Positions 51,634 through 60,891 are shown, counted from the first letter of the stretch. The stretch is 64,000 nt of DNA from Amarobacter sp964507025 (GCA_964507025.1 CAZDOK010000009.1:62001-126000), one strand, 5' to 3'. Program-made: numbers and translations. The notes: generated by a model not told the origin, from the letters alone.

Positions 51634-52344
51634 TCAGGATTGTGTCGTAAGTGGGGAACTCCACGACACTTGCCGACCACCGAGATGGTTCCCGGGCATT
51701 GATGGGGTGGGCCAGTTGGAGTCCGGCCTCCAGGCGGCCCAGTCGTCCGCAAACGGCGGTTGGCCTCTCCCGATTTGCCCGATCAGGCCGTCCGCCTCGA
51801 TCCGGGCGCGGTCGGCTATCGGCTGTGAGATGACGCCGAGGGCAACCGAACGCTCCAGGTCGTCGATATCCTTCCAGCGCCAGGTCCGGTCGGGCGCAAC
51901 CACGATGTCGAGCTGGAGATCGCGCACGTGGAACCCATCGCCGGTGCGGACGAACGGCTCCTGCAGGTTCACGTACCAGCCAAGGAACTCCCAATCAGGG
52001 CTCCACCGAACCCATGTAGCCTGCCAGTCGGCGGGCCTCATGAGGAAAACGGCGTTCCACCGCGACCAAGTGCTGTCGACCAACTCCCATTCGCCCGGCC
52101 GCCACGGTTTGGGCCGGTCCCGCTGAACCGGAAGGCTCAGCTTCGTCGGAGTCCCCGCCGGCAACCACAGAATGACAATGTCCGGAGAGTCTTCAACCAC
52201 GACCAGCGGCTTCACGTCGCAGATCACCGGCGGACCGCTGGCTCCGCTCTCATCAACGAACGCCTGCTGGTGGAGGACGACAGTCCCGGACGCGAAGTGA
52301 CCGTCCACGCCTTCATCGTACGCCGGGCAAGGACCGTCGGGCAT
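51634..52344 (-). CDS. DUF402 domain protein, second copy
   Basis: The 236-residue frame contains a DUF402 domain at about 20-215. FASGTVVLHQQAFV, WEFLGWYVNLQEPF, LQLDIVVAPDRTWRWKDIDDLERS and QPPFADDWAAWRP align with the paralogue at 18490 throughout. The acidic cluster KDIDDLE is kept. The start is uncertain: ATG 52344 adds residues before the domain, and GTG at 52308 is an alternative. Like the paralogue, it probably hydrolyses or binds a phosphorylated or nucleotide ligand. It is convergent with the PaiB-like gene. Confidence 0.85.
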   Translation of the reverse strand: MPDGPCPAYDEGVDGHFASGTVVLHQQAFVDESGASGPPVICDVKPLVVVEDSPDIVILWLPAGTPTKLSLPVQRDRPKPWRPGEWELVDSTWSRWNAVFLMRPADWQATWVRWSPDWEFLGWYVNLQEPFVRTGDGFHVRDLQLDIVVAPDRTWRWKDIDDLERSVALGVISQPIADRARIEADGLIGQIGRGQPPFADDWAAWRPDSNWPTPSMPGNHLGGRQVSWSSPLTTQS

Positions 52345-52492
52345 CGCCGGGCGTCACAGGTGCGCGCGAGCAAGCGCGGGGATGCGGGCTCGCAACTCAC
52401 ACCTCATCCCTCATCCCTCGATCTGCTACCCTCTTGGGCGCAGACCGAACCGCGTTCGGAATTCCACGACTACACGAAACCAGGAGGCGTTC

Positions 52493-53347
52493 ATGCCCAT
52501 CGATCCCTCGAAAGCGCTCGGCGCGGAAATCAAGGGCGGTTCCGTCCGCTGGGACCGCGACCGCGTCATCCTCTACCACCTCGGCCTCGGCGCCGGCGTC
52601 CCGCAGACCGACGCCAACGAGCTCACCTACACGTATGAGAAGCACCTCAAGGTGCTCCCGAGCTTCGGCGTCATCCCCGCCTTCGGCTCGCTCGGCGGCA
52701 TCGGCATGGTCCCGGGCCTGCAGTTCAACCCGGTCATGCTCCTCCACGGCGAACAGGACCTCGAAATCCGCAAGCCCATCCCCGTCGAGGGCGAAGTCGA
52801 GACCACCGGCAAGGTCGCCGGCATCTACGACAAGGGCAAGGCCGCCCTGGTGGTCCTCGAAACCGAATCGCGCCTTAAGGGCGAGAGCGACCCGCTCTTC
52901 GTCAACCGTTTCTCGCTCTTCCTCCGCGGCGAAGGCGGCTTCGGCGGCGAAAGCGGCCCGCCTCCCGGCAACGAGGCCCCTTCCCGCACCCCCGATGGGG
53001 TGGTCGAATCGAAGACCATGCCGCAGCAGGCGCTGCTGTACCGCCTCTCCGGCGACAAGAACCCGCTCCACGCCGACCCCGACTTCGCGAAGATGGGCGG
53101 CTTCGATGTGCCGATCCTGCACGGCCTCTGCTCGTACGGCGTGGTCTGCAAGGCCGTCGTCGATAACGCCCTCGGCGGCGACACCGCAAAGGTCGCGCGC
53201 TACCAGGCGCGTTTCGCCGGCGTTGTCTTCCCCGGCGAAACCATCGTGACTTCGTTCTGGAAGGATGAGAACACGATCCTCATCGACGCGAAGACGAAGG
53301 AGCGCGGCACGCCAGTCATCACCAACGCGGCAATCACCGTGCGCTAG
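52493..53347 (+). CDS. MaoC-like double-hotdog enoyl-CoA hydratase
   Basis: The 284-residue protein has two hotdog domains like the hydratase 2 part of eukaryotic MFE-2. The N-terminal half carries the LTYTYEKHLKVLPSFGVI segment. The C-terminal half has the active-site motif YRLSGDKNPLHADPDFAKMGGF with D188 and H193 and the following ILHGLCSYG. It hydrates trans-2-enoyl-CoA to (R)-3-hydroxyacyl-CoA. CAGGAGG lies just before the ATG at 52493. A strong hairpin follows the gene. It is the second acyl-CoA hydratase of the window. Confidence 0.93.
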   Translation: MPIDPSKALGAEIKGGSVRWDRDRVILYHLGLGAGVPQTDANELTYTYEKHLKVLPSFGVIPAFGSLGGIGMVPGLQFNPVMLLHGEQDLEIRKPIPVEGEVETTGKVAGIYDKGKAALVVLETESRLKGESDPLFVNRFSLFLRGEGGFGGESGPPPGNEAPSRTPDGVVESKTMPQQALLYRLSGDKNPLHADPDFAKMGGFDVPILHGLCSYGVVCKAVVDNALGGDTAKVARYQARFAGVVFPGETIVTSFWKDENTILIDAKTKERGTPVITNAAITVR

Positions 53348-53428
53348 TCACCGGTGCCATCGCGCCAGGCGATTGGAATGGCGATTGTCGGCGCGGACAC
53401 GGCCGGGACTCGCAACACCCACAAACAA

Positions 53429-53461
53429 CGAGGGGGCGTACCCGATTGGTACGCCCCCTCG
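53429..53461 (+). terminator. Long perfect hairpin after the MaoC gene
   Basis: A 14-bp perfect stem (53429-53442 with 53448-53461) closes a CGATT loop, 80 bp past the stop. There is no T-tract, but the stem is very stable; it may terminate in both directions or stabilise the mRNA. Confidence 0.65.
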
Positions 53462-53736
53462 CGTGTGCCTAACGCCAGCCGACTCGGCACCGAATACAAG
53501 GAAGCAGGTTGGAGCGCTCCCCGGGGGGAGCTGGCTCCGGTTCGGGGTTGGTCCTCCCCGTCGCCGACCGGGGGAGTCATCCCGGCCGCAAACGAACGTA
53601 CCGCGCCGCGGGCCGGGCGAATGCGTAACGCTTCACAAACTCCGACTAATGGGTGAGGCCCGAACCGTGCCATGCCAGATCCGGGCCACCACGGAGCGCC
53701 CGACGGCCGTATTCATGGCACCGGCAACTGGCTACC
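53462..53736. other. Intergenic region, GC-rich with several hairpins
   Basis: No protein of normal codon use can be supported on either strand. Two CG-rich stem-forming stretches (CTCCCCGGGGGGAG at about 53517, and the region 53560-53580) suggest structure. I could not match them to a known RNA family. Confidence 0.4.
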
Positions 53737-54765
53737 ATGACGCGCATGACAACCATCCCCGGCGTCGACCCCGCCACCCTCGATTGGCTGCTCGAACCGG
53801 GCAACCCCGGTGTGCGTCACCTGGCCCTGCGCGACCTGGTGCGGCTCGACCCAGCCGGCCCGGAGCTGGCGGTCGCCCGGGCCGCCGCCATGGCCGCCGA
53901 CCCCATCGCCAGCATCCTGGCTGCCCAGCACCCGGAGGGCTACTGGGTGAAACCGGGCGCCGGGTACAGTCCGAAGTACAGCGGCACCACCTGGCAGGTC
54001 ATCTTCCTCGAACAGCTCGGTGCCGATGGGGACGACCCGCGCATCCGGGCCGCGTGCGACTACCTGGTGGGCCACACGCAGAGCACGAGCGGAGGGTTCG
54101 GCTACAAGGCCGGCGAACGCGTCCCGCCGCCCTCGACCGTGATCCACTGCCTGAACGGCAACCTGGTGCGGGCACTCGTCCGGCTCGGCTGGGGCAGCGA
54201 CCCGCGCGTGCAGCGCGCCATCGCCTGGGAGGCCGAGGCGGTCACCGGCGAGGGGGACATCCATTTCAACGCGGCCACGCCCGGCCCGGGCTTCCGCTGC
54301 GGCGTCAACAGTGGCGAGCCGTGCGCGTGGGGCGCGGTGAAGGGGATGCTCGCCCTCGCCGCGGTGCCCCCCGCACTGCGCACCCCCGTGGTTGAGCGCG
54401 CCATCGCCCGGGGCGTGGAGTTCCTCCTGAGTGTCGACCCGAGCACGGCGATGTACCCCATGCCGCCGGGCAACACCCGCCCGAATTCGTCCTGGTTCAA
54501 GCTCGGCTTCCCGCTGGGCTATGTGGCCGATGTGCTGCAGGTGCTCGAGGCGCTGGTCGAAGCGGGCGCCGCTGGAGACGCCCGCCTCGCGCCGGCGATC
54601 GACTGGCTCCTCGCCCAGCGCGACAAGGATGGCCGCTGGCGCAACCGCTACAGCTACGCGGGCAAGCTCGTGAAGGACATCGACCGCCAGGGCCAGCCGA
54701 GCAAGTGGGTCACCCTCCGCGCCTGCCGCGTGCTGCGCGCGGTCCGGGAGGCGAACGCGGGCTGA
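53737..54765 (+). CDS. Terpene-cyclase-like alpha/alpha-toroid protein
   Basis: The 342-residue product has repeated helical pairs like those of squalene/hopene cyclases and prenyltransferases: ILAAQHPEGYW, YLVGHTQSTSGGFGY, GVEFLLSVDPSTAMYP and IDWLLAQRDKDGRWRN. Each is a QW-like repeat with Gly-x-Trp/Gly-x-Phe. No DxDD or DDxD catalytic motif is visible, so a true cyclase is unlikely. Family members are often misnamed in databases. Start choice: ATG 53737 or 53746, both three codons apart. A lipoprotein gene follows on the same strand. Confidence 0.72.
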   Translation: MTRMTTIPGVDPATLDWLLEPGNPGVRHLALRDLVRLDPAGPELAVARAAAMAADPIASILAAQHPEGYWVKPGAGYSPKYSGTTWQVIFLEQLGADGDDPRIRAACDYLVGHTQSTSGGFGYKAGERVPPPSTVIHCLNGNLVRALVRLGWGSDPRVQRAIAWEAEAVTGEGDIHFNAATPGPGFRCGVNSGEPCAWGAVKGMLALAAVPPALRTPVVERAIARGVEFLLSVDPSTAMYPMPPGNTRPNSSWFKLGFPLGYVADVLQVLEALVEAGAAGDARLAPAIDWLLAQRDKDGRWRNRYSYAGKLVKDIDRQGQPSKWVTLRACRVLRAVREANAG

Positions 54766-54897
54766 CCTCGCCGACGGAGGCTCCTTCAAGATCGGATGGC
54801 CTTCTGCCGACTCTTTCGAGGAGCCTCCCGGCTCCCGGCGCCGTGCAGCGGTCCTGGCGCCAGCGAATCTAGCCCTGACCTGCCGAAGGGAATCGCC

Positions 54898-55557
54898 ATG
54901 CCACAACGCCATGCCTGGAAGGCCCGTGCCTTCGCGACCGGAGTCGCCCTCGCTCTGTTGCTGGGAGCCTGCGGCGGAGACGATGACCAGCCCGCCAGCA
55001 CGCCCGGCCCGGGAGAGGCAGCGGCCTCTCCAGCGTCCCAGGGAGGAGGCGATTCCTGCCGCCCGGTGCCTTACCTGGTTGCGCTCAGGGCTGCCCACGG
55101 AGACGAAGTGGCCATCGAAAACGACGTGTTCGAAGTGGTCTCCGCGAAGGCAGTGTCGCTCTCCGGCGGAGCCGCCTACACCATCTACCTCGCCGACTAC
55201 GAGATCCCGGACGACGAGATCAGCGCATTCTCCGCGCCGAAGCCGGGCGAGGGGCAGACCCTCGTGACCATCTTCATCACGACCTTCAACGGGCCCGAAA
55301 ACCCGCCCGCGATCACGGCCGGGGAAGAAATCGCCTTCACGCCCGATTTCGGCGTCCTCACGTTCCGCGTGATCACGCAGAAGGGCAGCGAGACATACAG
55401 CTCCCACAGCGCGGCCCGCGGCACCGTCACTCTTTCGGATATCGGCGACAGCATTTGCGGCGAAGTCGTCTACGAAGACTCGACGAAGTCCGATCTCAGC
55501 TCGATCCAGAACCGCCTTGAAGGAGTGTTCGGCGCGGTGGTCGTGAAGAAGTACTGA
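54898..55557 (+). CDS. Lipoprotein of unknown function, 219 aa
   Basis: A signal peptide with lipobox LLLGAC (about residues 17-24, Cys at the cleavage site) is followed by a Gly/Asp/Pro-rich linker. A beta-rich domain of about 150 residues follows, with segments such as IYLADYEIPDDEI, TLVTIFITTFNGPENPPAI and CGEVVYEDSTKSDL. I do not recognise the domain. It would be anchored to the outer face of the membrane. GAAGGGAA before the ATG at 54898 supports the start. The phage portal gene behind it is convergent. Confidence 0.75.
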   Translation: MPQRHAWKARAFATGVALALLLGACGGDDDQPASTPGPGEAAASPASQGGGDSCRPVPYLVALRAAHGDEVAIENDVFEVVSAKAVSLSGGAAYTIYLADYEIPDDEISAFSAPKPGEGQTLVTIFITTFNGPENPPAITAGEEIAFTPDFGVLTFRVITQKGSETYSSHSAARGTVTLSDIGDSICGEVVYEDSTKSDLSSIQNRLEGVFGAVVVKKY

Positions 55558-55570
55558 GGCAGCGGGCGTA

Positions 55571-56845
55571 CTACAGCCCCGCCCGCTCCTCCTGCACGCG
55601 CGCCCATTCCGCCTCCGGGTCTTCGCTGCCCAGGTTAGCCGCCGCGGTGCGCCGAGACTGGATGCCCGCCTCCACCAGCGACCGCTCCTCCGTCACCTGC
55701 CGCGAACGGTCGACCGGGAGGATGGGCCCCCAGTGCATCACCGGCCGCACGCCGCCGATCTCGAGCCCCGTGAACTGCGCGAGCAGCCGCAGCACCAGCT
55801 CCGCACGGCGTTCGTAGACCGCCGTGCGGATGCGCTGCTTGCGCGCCACCTTCCGCGCGATGGGGTCGAGCTCGGTGTTGAGCGCCACCCCGCTGAGCCC
55901 CTGCGGGTTGTGCCCGAACGCCGTCCGCGGCGATTCGCCGAGGTCGTGCAGCGTGCGGTAGACCAGGTCGATGTACTCCCGGTGGAGGGCCACGCCACCA
56001 CCCTGGAGCAGGTCCAGCAGGTAGGCCTTCGCGCTCTCCGGCACCTCCCACACCGCCCCCGGTTCGACCGCAATGTCCTGCGAGCCCTGGACGCCTTCGA
56101 GCACCGCGATGGGGTTGCCTGAGAGTTCCAGGATCTGGCTGAGCTGGCTGAACGCGCGATTGAGCTCGCGGCTCGATTCGACCAGTGCCGGGATGTCGCT
56201 CGAACCCCACGCCTGCTTCGGTTCGCGCACGTTGGGGAAGAGCACGAACGGGATGAGGCCGTAGGGATTTGGCTGCCGCTCGGCGAGGTCGTTGCCACGC
56301 CACAGTTCGAAGGCGTCCGGTGTCCAGTATTCGGTCACCAGGTCTTCGGGCCGCGGGGGAAGGCCGGGGCCGGCCGGGAGCCGGTACTGCGAGGCGATCG
56401 CCACCAGCCGCGCCGGGTCGTCGGGCTGGCGCCAGGCGAAGATGCCCTGCACATCGGGCGCGGCCACGCGGACCTGCCCCGCCACCGCATCCCACGACAC
56501 GCGATAGCAGGCGTCCCCGAGGACCGCGCAGTCGAGTTCCGTCTCGTAGTCCAGCTGGGCGAGGGCGTTCGCCTGCTCCACCTCGCGGTAGGTCCGCTCC
56601 GCGATGCGTGCCCGCTGAGTCCCGCCTTCGCCGCCTTCGAGCTGGATGGACGAGCCGGTGAGCAGGTAGCTCGTGACCTTATCGATGAGCGCCTTCGCGT
56701 AGTTGAAGGTGAGGCGCCGTTCGCCGCGGCGCGGCCGGCCCGCCCACTGCGAGCCCTGGTAGAAGGCCAGGTTGTCGCGGTAGCGCTGGCGGCGGTCCTC
56801 GTCGAGCCGCTGGAGGAAAACGGGCAGGGGAGTGGCGTTCGGCAC
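55571..56845 (-). CDS. Phage portal protein (SPP1 Gp6-like), orphan
   Basis: The 424-residue protein resembles portal proteins of tailed phages. The N-terminal RYRDNLAFYQGSQW and TFNYAKALIDKVTSYLLTGS segments are typical, as is the central LVTEYWTPDAFELWRG and NPYGLIPFVLFPN region. A helical stem/crown follows (RELNRAFSQLSQILELSGNPIAVLEG, GLSGVALNTELDPIARKVARKQR). Portals form the dodecameric DNA gate of the head. Start GTG 56845 has GAGGTG six bases upstream. No terminase, capsid or protease gene is adjacent; the neighbours are ordinary host genes. GC content and codon use look like the host. It may be a remnant or part of a dispersed transfer-agent system with the adaptor gene at 37400. Confidence 0.8.
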   Translation of the reverse strand: MPNATPLPVFLQRLDEDRRQRYRDNLAFYQGSQWAGRPRRGERRLTFNYAKALIDKVTSYLLTGSSIQLEGGEGGTQRARIAERTYREVEQANALAQLDYETELDCAVLGDACYRVSWDAVAGQVRVAAPDVQGIFAWRQPDDPARLVAIASQYRLPAGPGLPPRPEDLVTEYWTPDAFELWRGNDLAERQPNPYGLIPFVLFPNVREPKQAWGSSDIPALVESSRELNRAFSQLSQILELSGNPIAVLEGVQGSQDIAVEPGAVWEVPESAKAYLLDLLQGGGVALHREYIDLVYRTLHDLGESPRTAFGHNPQGLSGVALNTELDPIARKVARKQRIRTAVYERRAELVLRLLAQFTGLEIGGVRPVMHWGPILPVDRSRQVTEERSLVEAGIQSRRTAAANLGSEDPEAEWARVQEERAGL

Positions 56846-57103
56846 GGGCGCACCTCGGGAGGGGAAGTGACACACCCTGTGCCGGCGGGTCCCGCAGCTC
56901 CAAGGCCCGGGTGGCAGGGCGGCCAGCCAGGGGGGCCGCGCGTCGGTGGTGGCATGCCGGAGTGCCGTCGCCCTGCCGGTCGCGGTTAGGAAGCGGGCCG
57001 GGGAGGAGGGGCCACTTCTCCCTTCCCCCTTTCTTTTCCCCTTTCCTTCCGCCAAACCGGGGTCAAACGTACACTCGGGCTACACTTCGCCCCCGGAGCT
57101 GTT
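56846..57103. other. Intergenic region with pyrimidine-rich tract
   Basis: Between the portal start and the lipoprotein start, a pyrimidine tract (about 57018-57053) resembles the polypurine tracts near clpS in reverse orientation. No gene can be supported. Confidence 0.4.
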
Positions 57104-57859
57104 ATGCCACGCCGGCTCTTGCTGGCCCTTTGCGCCTGTTCCCTCATTGTCCCGGCCTTCACGGCCTGCGGGGGCGATGGCGGCACAGCCGGCGCCAGCC
57201 CCACCGGCACAAGCGCGCCCGGCACCACCAACTCTTCCAACTCTGGCAGCTCGCCGAAGCTCGATGGCCCCGCGAGCAAGTACTCCGTCGCCATCACCGA
57301 CCTGGGCGTCAGCTGGATCACCGATATCCCGGCGACCTTCGTCCTGAACATCGAGAACTATGCACCCACCCGCACCTTCACGTCGGCCGAGGAAGGCAAG
57401 CGCCTGCTGAACGAGTGGGGCTACCAGAGCGGCTACGAAACGGGCTACTCGCCCGAGGGCCGCGATACCGCCGTGCTGAACGGCGCCTTCTACGTCCGCG
57501 TCGAATCGCACCTCTTTGCCGATGAGGCGGGTGCGAAAGCGGCCATGGCCTACTTCGAATCGATCATCAAGTCGACCGGCGCCAATCCCGTGAGCGCGGA
57601 CACCGTCGGCAACGAATCCGCCGCCTTCACGGCCACGTTCGGCACCATCGGCAAGTCGAAGGTGAACGCCGTTTACCACCACGTGATCTTCCGCCGGGGG
57701 AACCTGGTGACCGTGGTGCTGACGAAGGGGGCCGAGGGGTTCATGAAGGTGGACCCGGCCCGCGAGGTCGCGCTCATCGCCGATCAGAAGGCGCTCGGGC
57801 AGAAGCCGGCCGTCGAACCCACTCCCACGAGCAACTACACGCCGGCCGCCGGCAACTAA
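57104..57859 (+). CDS. Lipoprotein, 251 aa, paralogous to the next gene
   Basis: A signal peptide (LLLALCACSLIVPAFTAC) ends in a lipobox cysteine. A Ser/Thr/Gly-rich linker and a roughly 190-residue domain follow. The domain has SVAITDLGVSWITDIPATFVLNIENYAPTRTF, an SHLFADEAGAKAAMAYFESI helix and YHHVIFRRGNLVTVVLTKG. The downstream protein repeats the same layout (TYLFADVDGAKAAYSHL, YHRFLFRRGNAVVSVQT), so the two arose by duplication. The function is unknown; extracytoplasmic location is clear. Confidence 0.82.
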   Translation: MPRRLLLALCACSLIVPAFTACGGDGGTAGASPTGTSAPGTTNSSNSGSSPKLDGPASKYSVAITDLGVSWITDIPATFVLNIENYAPTRTFTSAEEGKRLLNEWGYQSGYETGYSPEGRDTAVLNGAFYVRVESHLFADEAGAKAAMAYFESIIKSTGANPVSADTVGNESAAFTATFGTIGKSKVNAVYHHVIFRRGNLVTVVLTKGAEGFMKVDPAREVALIADQKALGQKPAVEPTPTSNYTPAAGN

Positions 57860-57871
57860 CCCGGAGGCGCG

Positions 57872-58660
57872 ATGCGCAGGAACCAGCCCCTCCTCATCCT
57901 CGCCGCCGGCCTGGTCCTCATTGCCATGGCCGTCCTGGTGATTTTCCTGGTGGCCGGGAACAACGGCGGCGACCCGGACGTTAGTAAGACCGTGGATGGC
58001 AACAAAGGCCCGGCCAGCACCGGGGGCACGCTCGGCGGCCCCGAACCCGTCGCCGATCTGCCGGCCTCGAAGTATATCCCGCTCATCGCCGAAGTGCCGG
58101 GCGACAACGAGGTGAACGTCTCGGACACGTTCACGATGAACATCACGACGTTCACCAGCTCCTACTGGTTCATCAACGACCAGGAAGGGCAGGACCGGGC
58201 ACGCGAGTGGAAGATCGTCGATGGCTACCAGGTGCTCTACCAGCCCGTGGGGCTTTCGGCCCAGGTGCTGCAGGGCGGCTACTACAGCACCATCGAGACC
58301 TACCTGTTCGCCGATGTCGATGGCGCCAAGGCTGCGTATTCGCACCTGTCGGACAAGATCGGGTCGCTGCCGGGTACCGAAAAGGAGAAGCCGCGCGGGC
58401 TGGCCAACGAATCCGCGGCCTACCGCCTGGTGCAGGGCACCATCGGCTCCTCCGAGGTGGTGGCGGTCTATCACCGCTTCCTCTTCCGCCGGGGCAACGC
58501 GGTGGTGAGCGTCCAGACGTATGGCGGCGAGCCCTTCATGACGATCGACCAGGCGCGCGAATTAGCGGTTATGATTGACGACAAACTCCTCGGCCAGCGC
58601 CCGGCCACGGAGCCCACGCCAATCCCAACCCCGGCGATCATCGGGGTAGATTCGAACTGA
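57872..58660 (+). CDS. Membrane-anchored paralogue of the preceding lipoprotein, 262 aa
   Basis: The protein has an N-terminal membrane helix (LLILAAGLVLIAMAVLVIFLVAG) without a lipobox, a linker and the same domain as the preceding lipoprotein, ending in a Thr/Pro tail. GGAGG lies five bases before the ATG, and it starts 12 bp after the preceding stop, so the two are cotranscribed. Their different anchors, lipid versus helix, suggest a membrane-bound pair. A subtilase gene follows 23 bp downstream; processing of these proteins by it is only a guess. Confidence 0.8.
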   Translation: MRRNQPLLILAAGLVLIAMAVLVIFLVAGNNGGDPDVSKTVDGNKGPASTGGTLGGPEPVADLPASKYIPLIAEVPGDNEVNVSDTFTMNITTFTSSYWFINDQEGQDRAREWKIVDGYQVLYQPVGLSAQVLQGGYYSTIETYLFADVDGAKAAYSHLSDKIGSLPGTEKEKPRGLANESAAYRLVQGTIGSSEVVAVYHRFLFRRGNAVVSVQTYGGEPFMTIDQARELAVMIDDKLLGQRPATEPTPIPTPAIIGVDSN

Positions 58661-58683
58661 GCGGATAACCGCGGGGAGGTTGT

Positions 58684-60891
58684 GTGCGCGCGCGATGGCT
58701 GGGCATCTTCGCCCTGGTACTGGCCGCGACCACCGGAGCGGCAACCACAACGCTGGATGAACCCCTTGCCCTGGCCGAGGCGCCGGAAGCGTACGTCGAC
58801 GTCCAGTTCAATACCGGCGTTTCGGCCCAGCAGCTGCGCGCCGACGGCCTGCCGCCCACGCTCGCAGAACAGGGCTTCCGGCGCCTGGCCGTGCCGAAGG
58901 GGAAGACCGTCGACGAGTTCCTGGCGGAACTGCGCGCCCGCCCCGATGTCATTTCCGCCGTGGAGGACGCGCCGGTCTACGCGGCCGGCATCCCCAATGA
59001 CCCCTACTACAGCGCGAACCAGGACCAGTACCTCGCGATGGTCGGCGCGCCGGGAGCCTGGGATATCCACACCGGCTCCGACCAGGTCGTGGTCGCCGTC
59101 ATCGATAGCGGCCTCGATGTCACCCACCCGGAGTTCGCCGGCCGCCTCTGGGAGAACCCGATCGATAACAAGAGCGATGGCATCGACCGCGACGGCAACA
59201 AGTGCACGAACGACCGCTACGGCTGCCGCTACGTCTCGCTGACCACGGCCAACGCGGCCCTCTGCGGTTACACCAGCTCGCTCCCCACGGGCAACATTCT
59301 CGACGACATGGGCTCATCGCCATCGAACATCGGCAGCCACGGCACGCTCGTCTCGGGCATGATTGGCGCGGCCGGGAACAACGGCCAGGGTATCGCCGGC
59401 GTCGCCTGGAACGTGAAGCTGATGACCGTGAAGGTGCTCGACTGCCAGGGCGAGGGCCGGATGCCCGATGTGGCCGATGGCATCGAGTACGCGGTCCGCA
59501 ACGGCGCCCGGATCATCAACGTCTCGGTGGCATCGAAGCCGGGGGACCAGGACGCCGATAGCCCGCGCCTGCGGGCAGCGCTCCAGCTCGCCCAGGACTC
59601 CGGCGTCATCGTGGTAGCCGCGGCCGGCAACCATCCCGTCGGCTCGGCACAGGTGGGGACGGCGTACCCCGCCGCCTACACCGAGTTCCCAAGCCTGATC
59701 GCGGTGGGCGCCTCGAACAACCTGAATAACAACATCTGGGCGGCCTATTCCAACTACGGCCCCGCCATCGACTTTGCCGCCCCGGGCAACAAGCTGGTGA
59801 GCACCACGCGCACGAACATCGGCCTGGCCAATCCCTATGCCGAGATCGGCGATGCGCGCGATGGCTACGACGGAGGCACGAGCTTCTCGACGCCGCTGGT
59901 GAGCGGGATGTTCGCCCTCATGATGTCGCGCAACTCGCGCCTGGCCGCGGCGGACTACATCAAGGCGGCACGCGATGCGGCCACCCCGGCCGAACCCGCG
60001 CCCCACGGCCAGAACTGGGCCGGATCGGGTGTCATCAACATGGCCGGGGCACTGGCGCGCGTGCCCATGTCCATCAGCGGCGCTCCGCTAAAGGACTGGA
60101 AGGATGTGCCCGGCGGCACCGCCATCCAGGCGCTCGTCGAAAGCACCGAGTGCGGCACTACCACGGCCCAGGCGTTCGGCCGGGCCAGCACCTACTCGAT
60201 CAAGGTGCGGAGCGCGGCCGAATCACCCGGCTGCGGCCTGCCGGGCCGCACGGTCACCCTCTACGTTGGCGGTTCGCCCGCGAAACCCACGCTCTCCTGG
60301 CCGGGCGCCAACGCGGACATCGGACTGGTGAGCAAGGACGTGAGCACCGTTTCGCCCGGGCCCGGGGCGATCGTGGTGCAACAGCTCAACGGCCAGTGGT
60401 CGAACATCGCTCACCTGGAGCCGACTGGAGCGTTGCCTGGCGCCGCCCCGGGCCTCCCGACCCCGTGGAACGTCATCTACCGCTGGGACCCGCTCAAGAT
60501 GTTCCTCGATAGGGCGGGCGGCTACCGTCGCTTTGCCCGGCTCGCGCCCGCCTATGCAAGCGACTACCCGCAGATCCAGCAGTACGACGCCTACTGGGTG
60601 GATGCCCCGGCAACGAACATGACGAGCGCGAACCCCAACCCGGCGCCGGGCCGTGCCATCGAGCTCCAGCCCGGCTGGAACAACTTCACCTACACGGGCA
60701 CGAGCAAGGCCGTCGCGGAGGCCCTGGCCGGGGTGAAGTACACCCAGGTGCTGCAGTTCGATAACCCCACGAACACGTGGCTCTCGCACCTCCCCGGCCA
60801 ACCCCGCTACCTGAACGACTTCGGCGGGCTCTTCCAGCTCAAGGTCTACTGGATCTACGTCACCGAGCCGGCCACCCTGGTGATGAATTAG
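58684..60891 (+). CDS. Secreted subtilisin-like (S8) serine protease
   Basis: The 735-residue protein starts with a signal peptide and an inhibitor_I9-like prodomain (about 35-100). The S8 catalytic domain follows, with D141 (VIDSGLD), H219 (GSHGTLVSG), oxyanion N316 (AAAGNHP) and S402 (GTSFSTPLVSG). Four cysteines lie within the insert 174-194 and may form disulfides. The C-terminal roughly 270 residues are a beta-rich region without a recognised name. The GTG at 58684 follows GGGGAGG. It probably acts as an extracellular nutrient protease. It shares the transcription direction with the two paralogous surface proteins before it. Confidence 0.93.
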   Translation: MRARWLGIFALVLAATTGAATTTLDEPLALAEAPEAYVDVQFNTGVSAQQLRADGLPPTLAEQGFRRLAVPKGKTVDEFLAELRARPDVISAVEDAPVYAAGIPNDPYYSANQDQYLAMVGAPGAWDIHTGSDQVVVAVIDSGLDVTHPEFAGRLWENPIDNKSDGIDRDGNKCTNDRYGCRYVSLTTANAALCGYTSSLPTGNILDDMGSSPSNIGSHGTLVSGMIGAAGNNGQGIAGVAWNVKLMTVKVLDCQGEGRMPDVADGIEYAVRNGARIINVSVASKPGDQDADSPRLRAALQLAQDSGVIVVAAAGNHPVGSAQVGTAYPAAYTEFPSLIAVGASNNLNNNIWAAYSNYGPAIDFAAPGNKLVSTTRTNIGLANPYAEIGDARDGYDGGTSFSTPLVSGMFALMMSRNSRLAAADYIKAARDAATPAEPAPHGQNWAGSGVINMAGALARVPMSISGAPLKDWKDVPGGTAIQALVESTECGTTTAQAFGRASTYSIKVRSAAESPGCGLPGRTVTLYVGGSPAKPTLSWPGANADIGLVSKDVSTVSPGPGAIVVQQLNGQWSNIAHLEPTGALPGAAPGLPTPWNVIYRWDPLKMFLDRAGGYRRFARLAPAYASDYPQIQQYDAYWVDAPATNMTSANPNPAPGRAIELQPGWNNFTYTGTSKAVAEALAGVKYTQVLQFDNPTNTWLSHLPGQPRYLNDFGGLFQLKVYWIYVTEPATLVMN

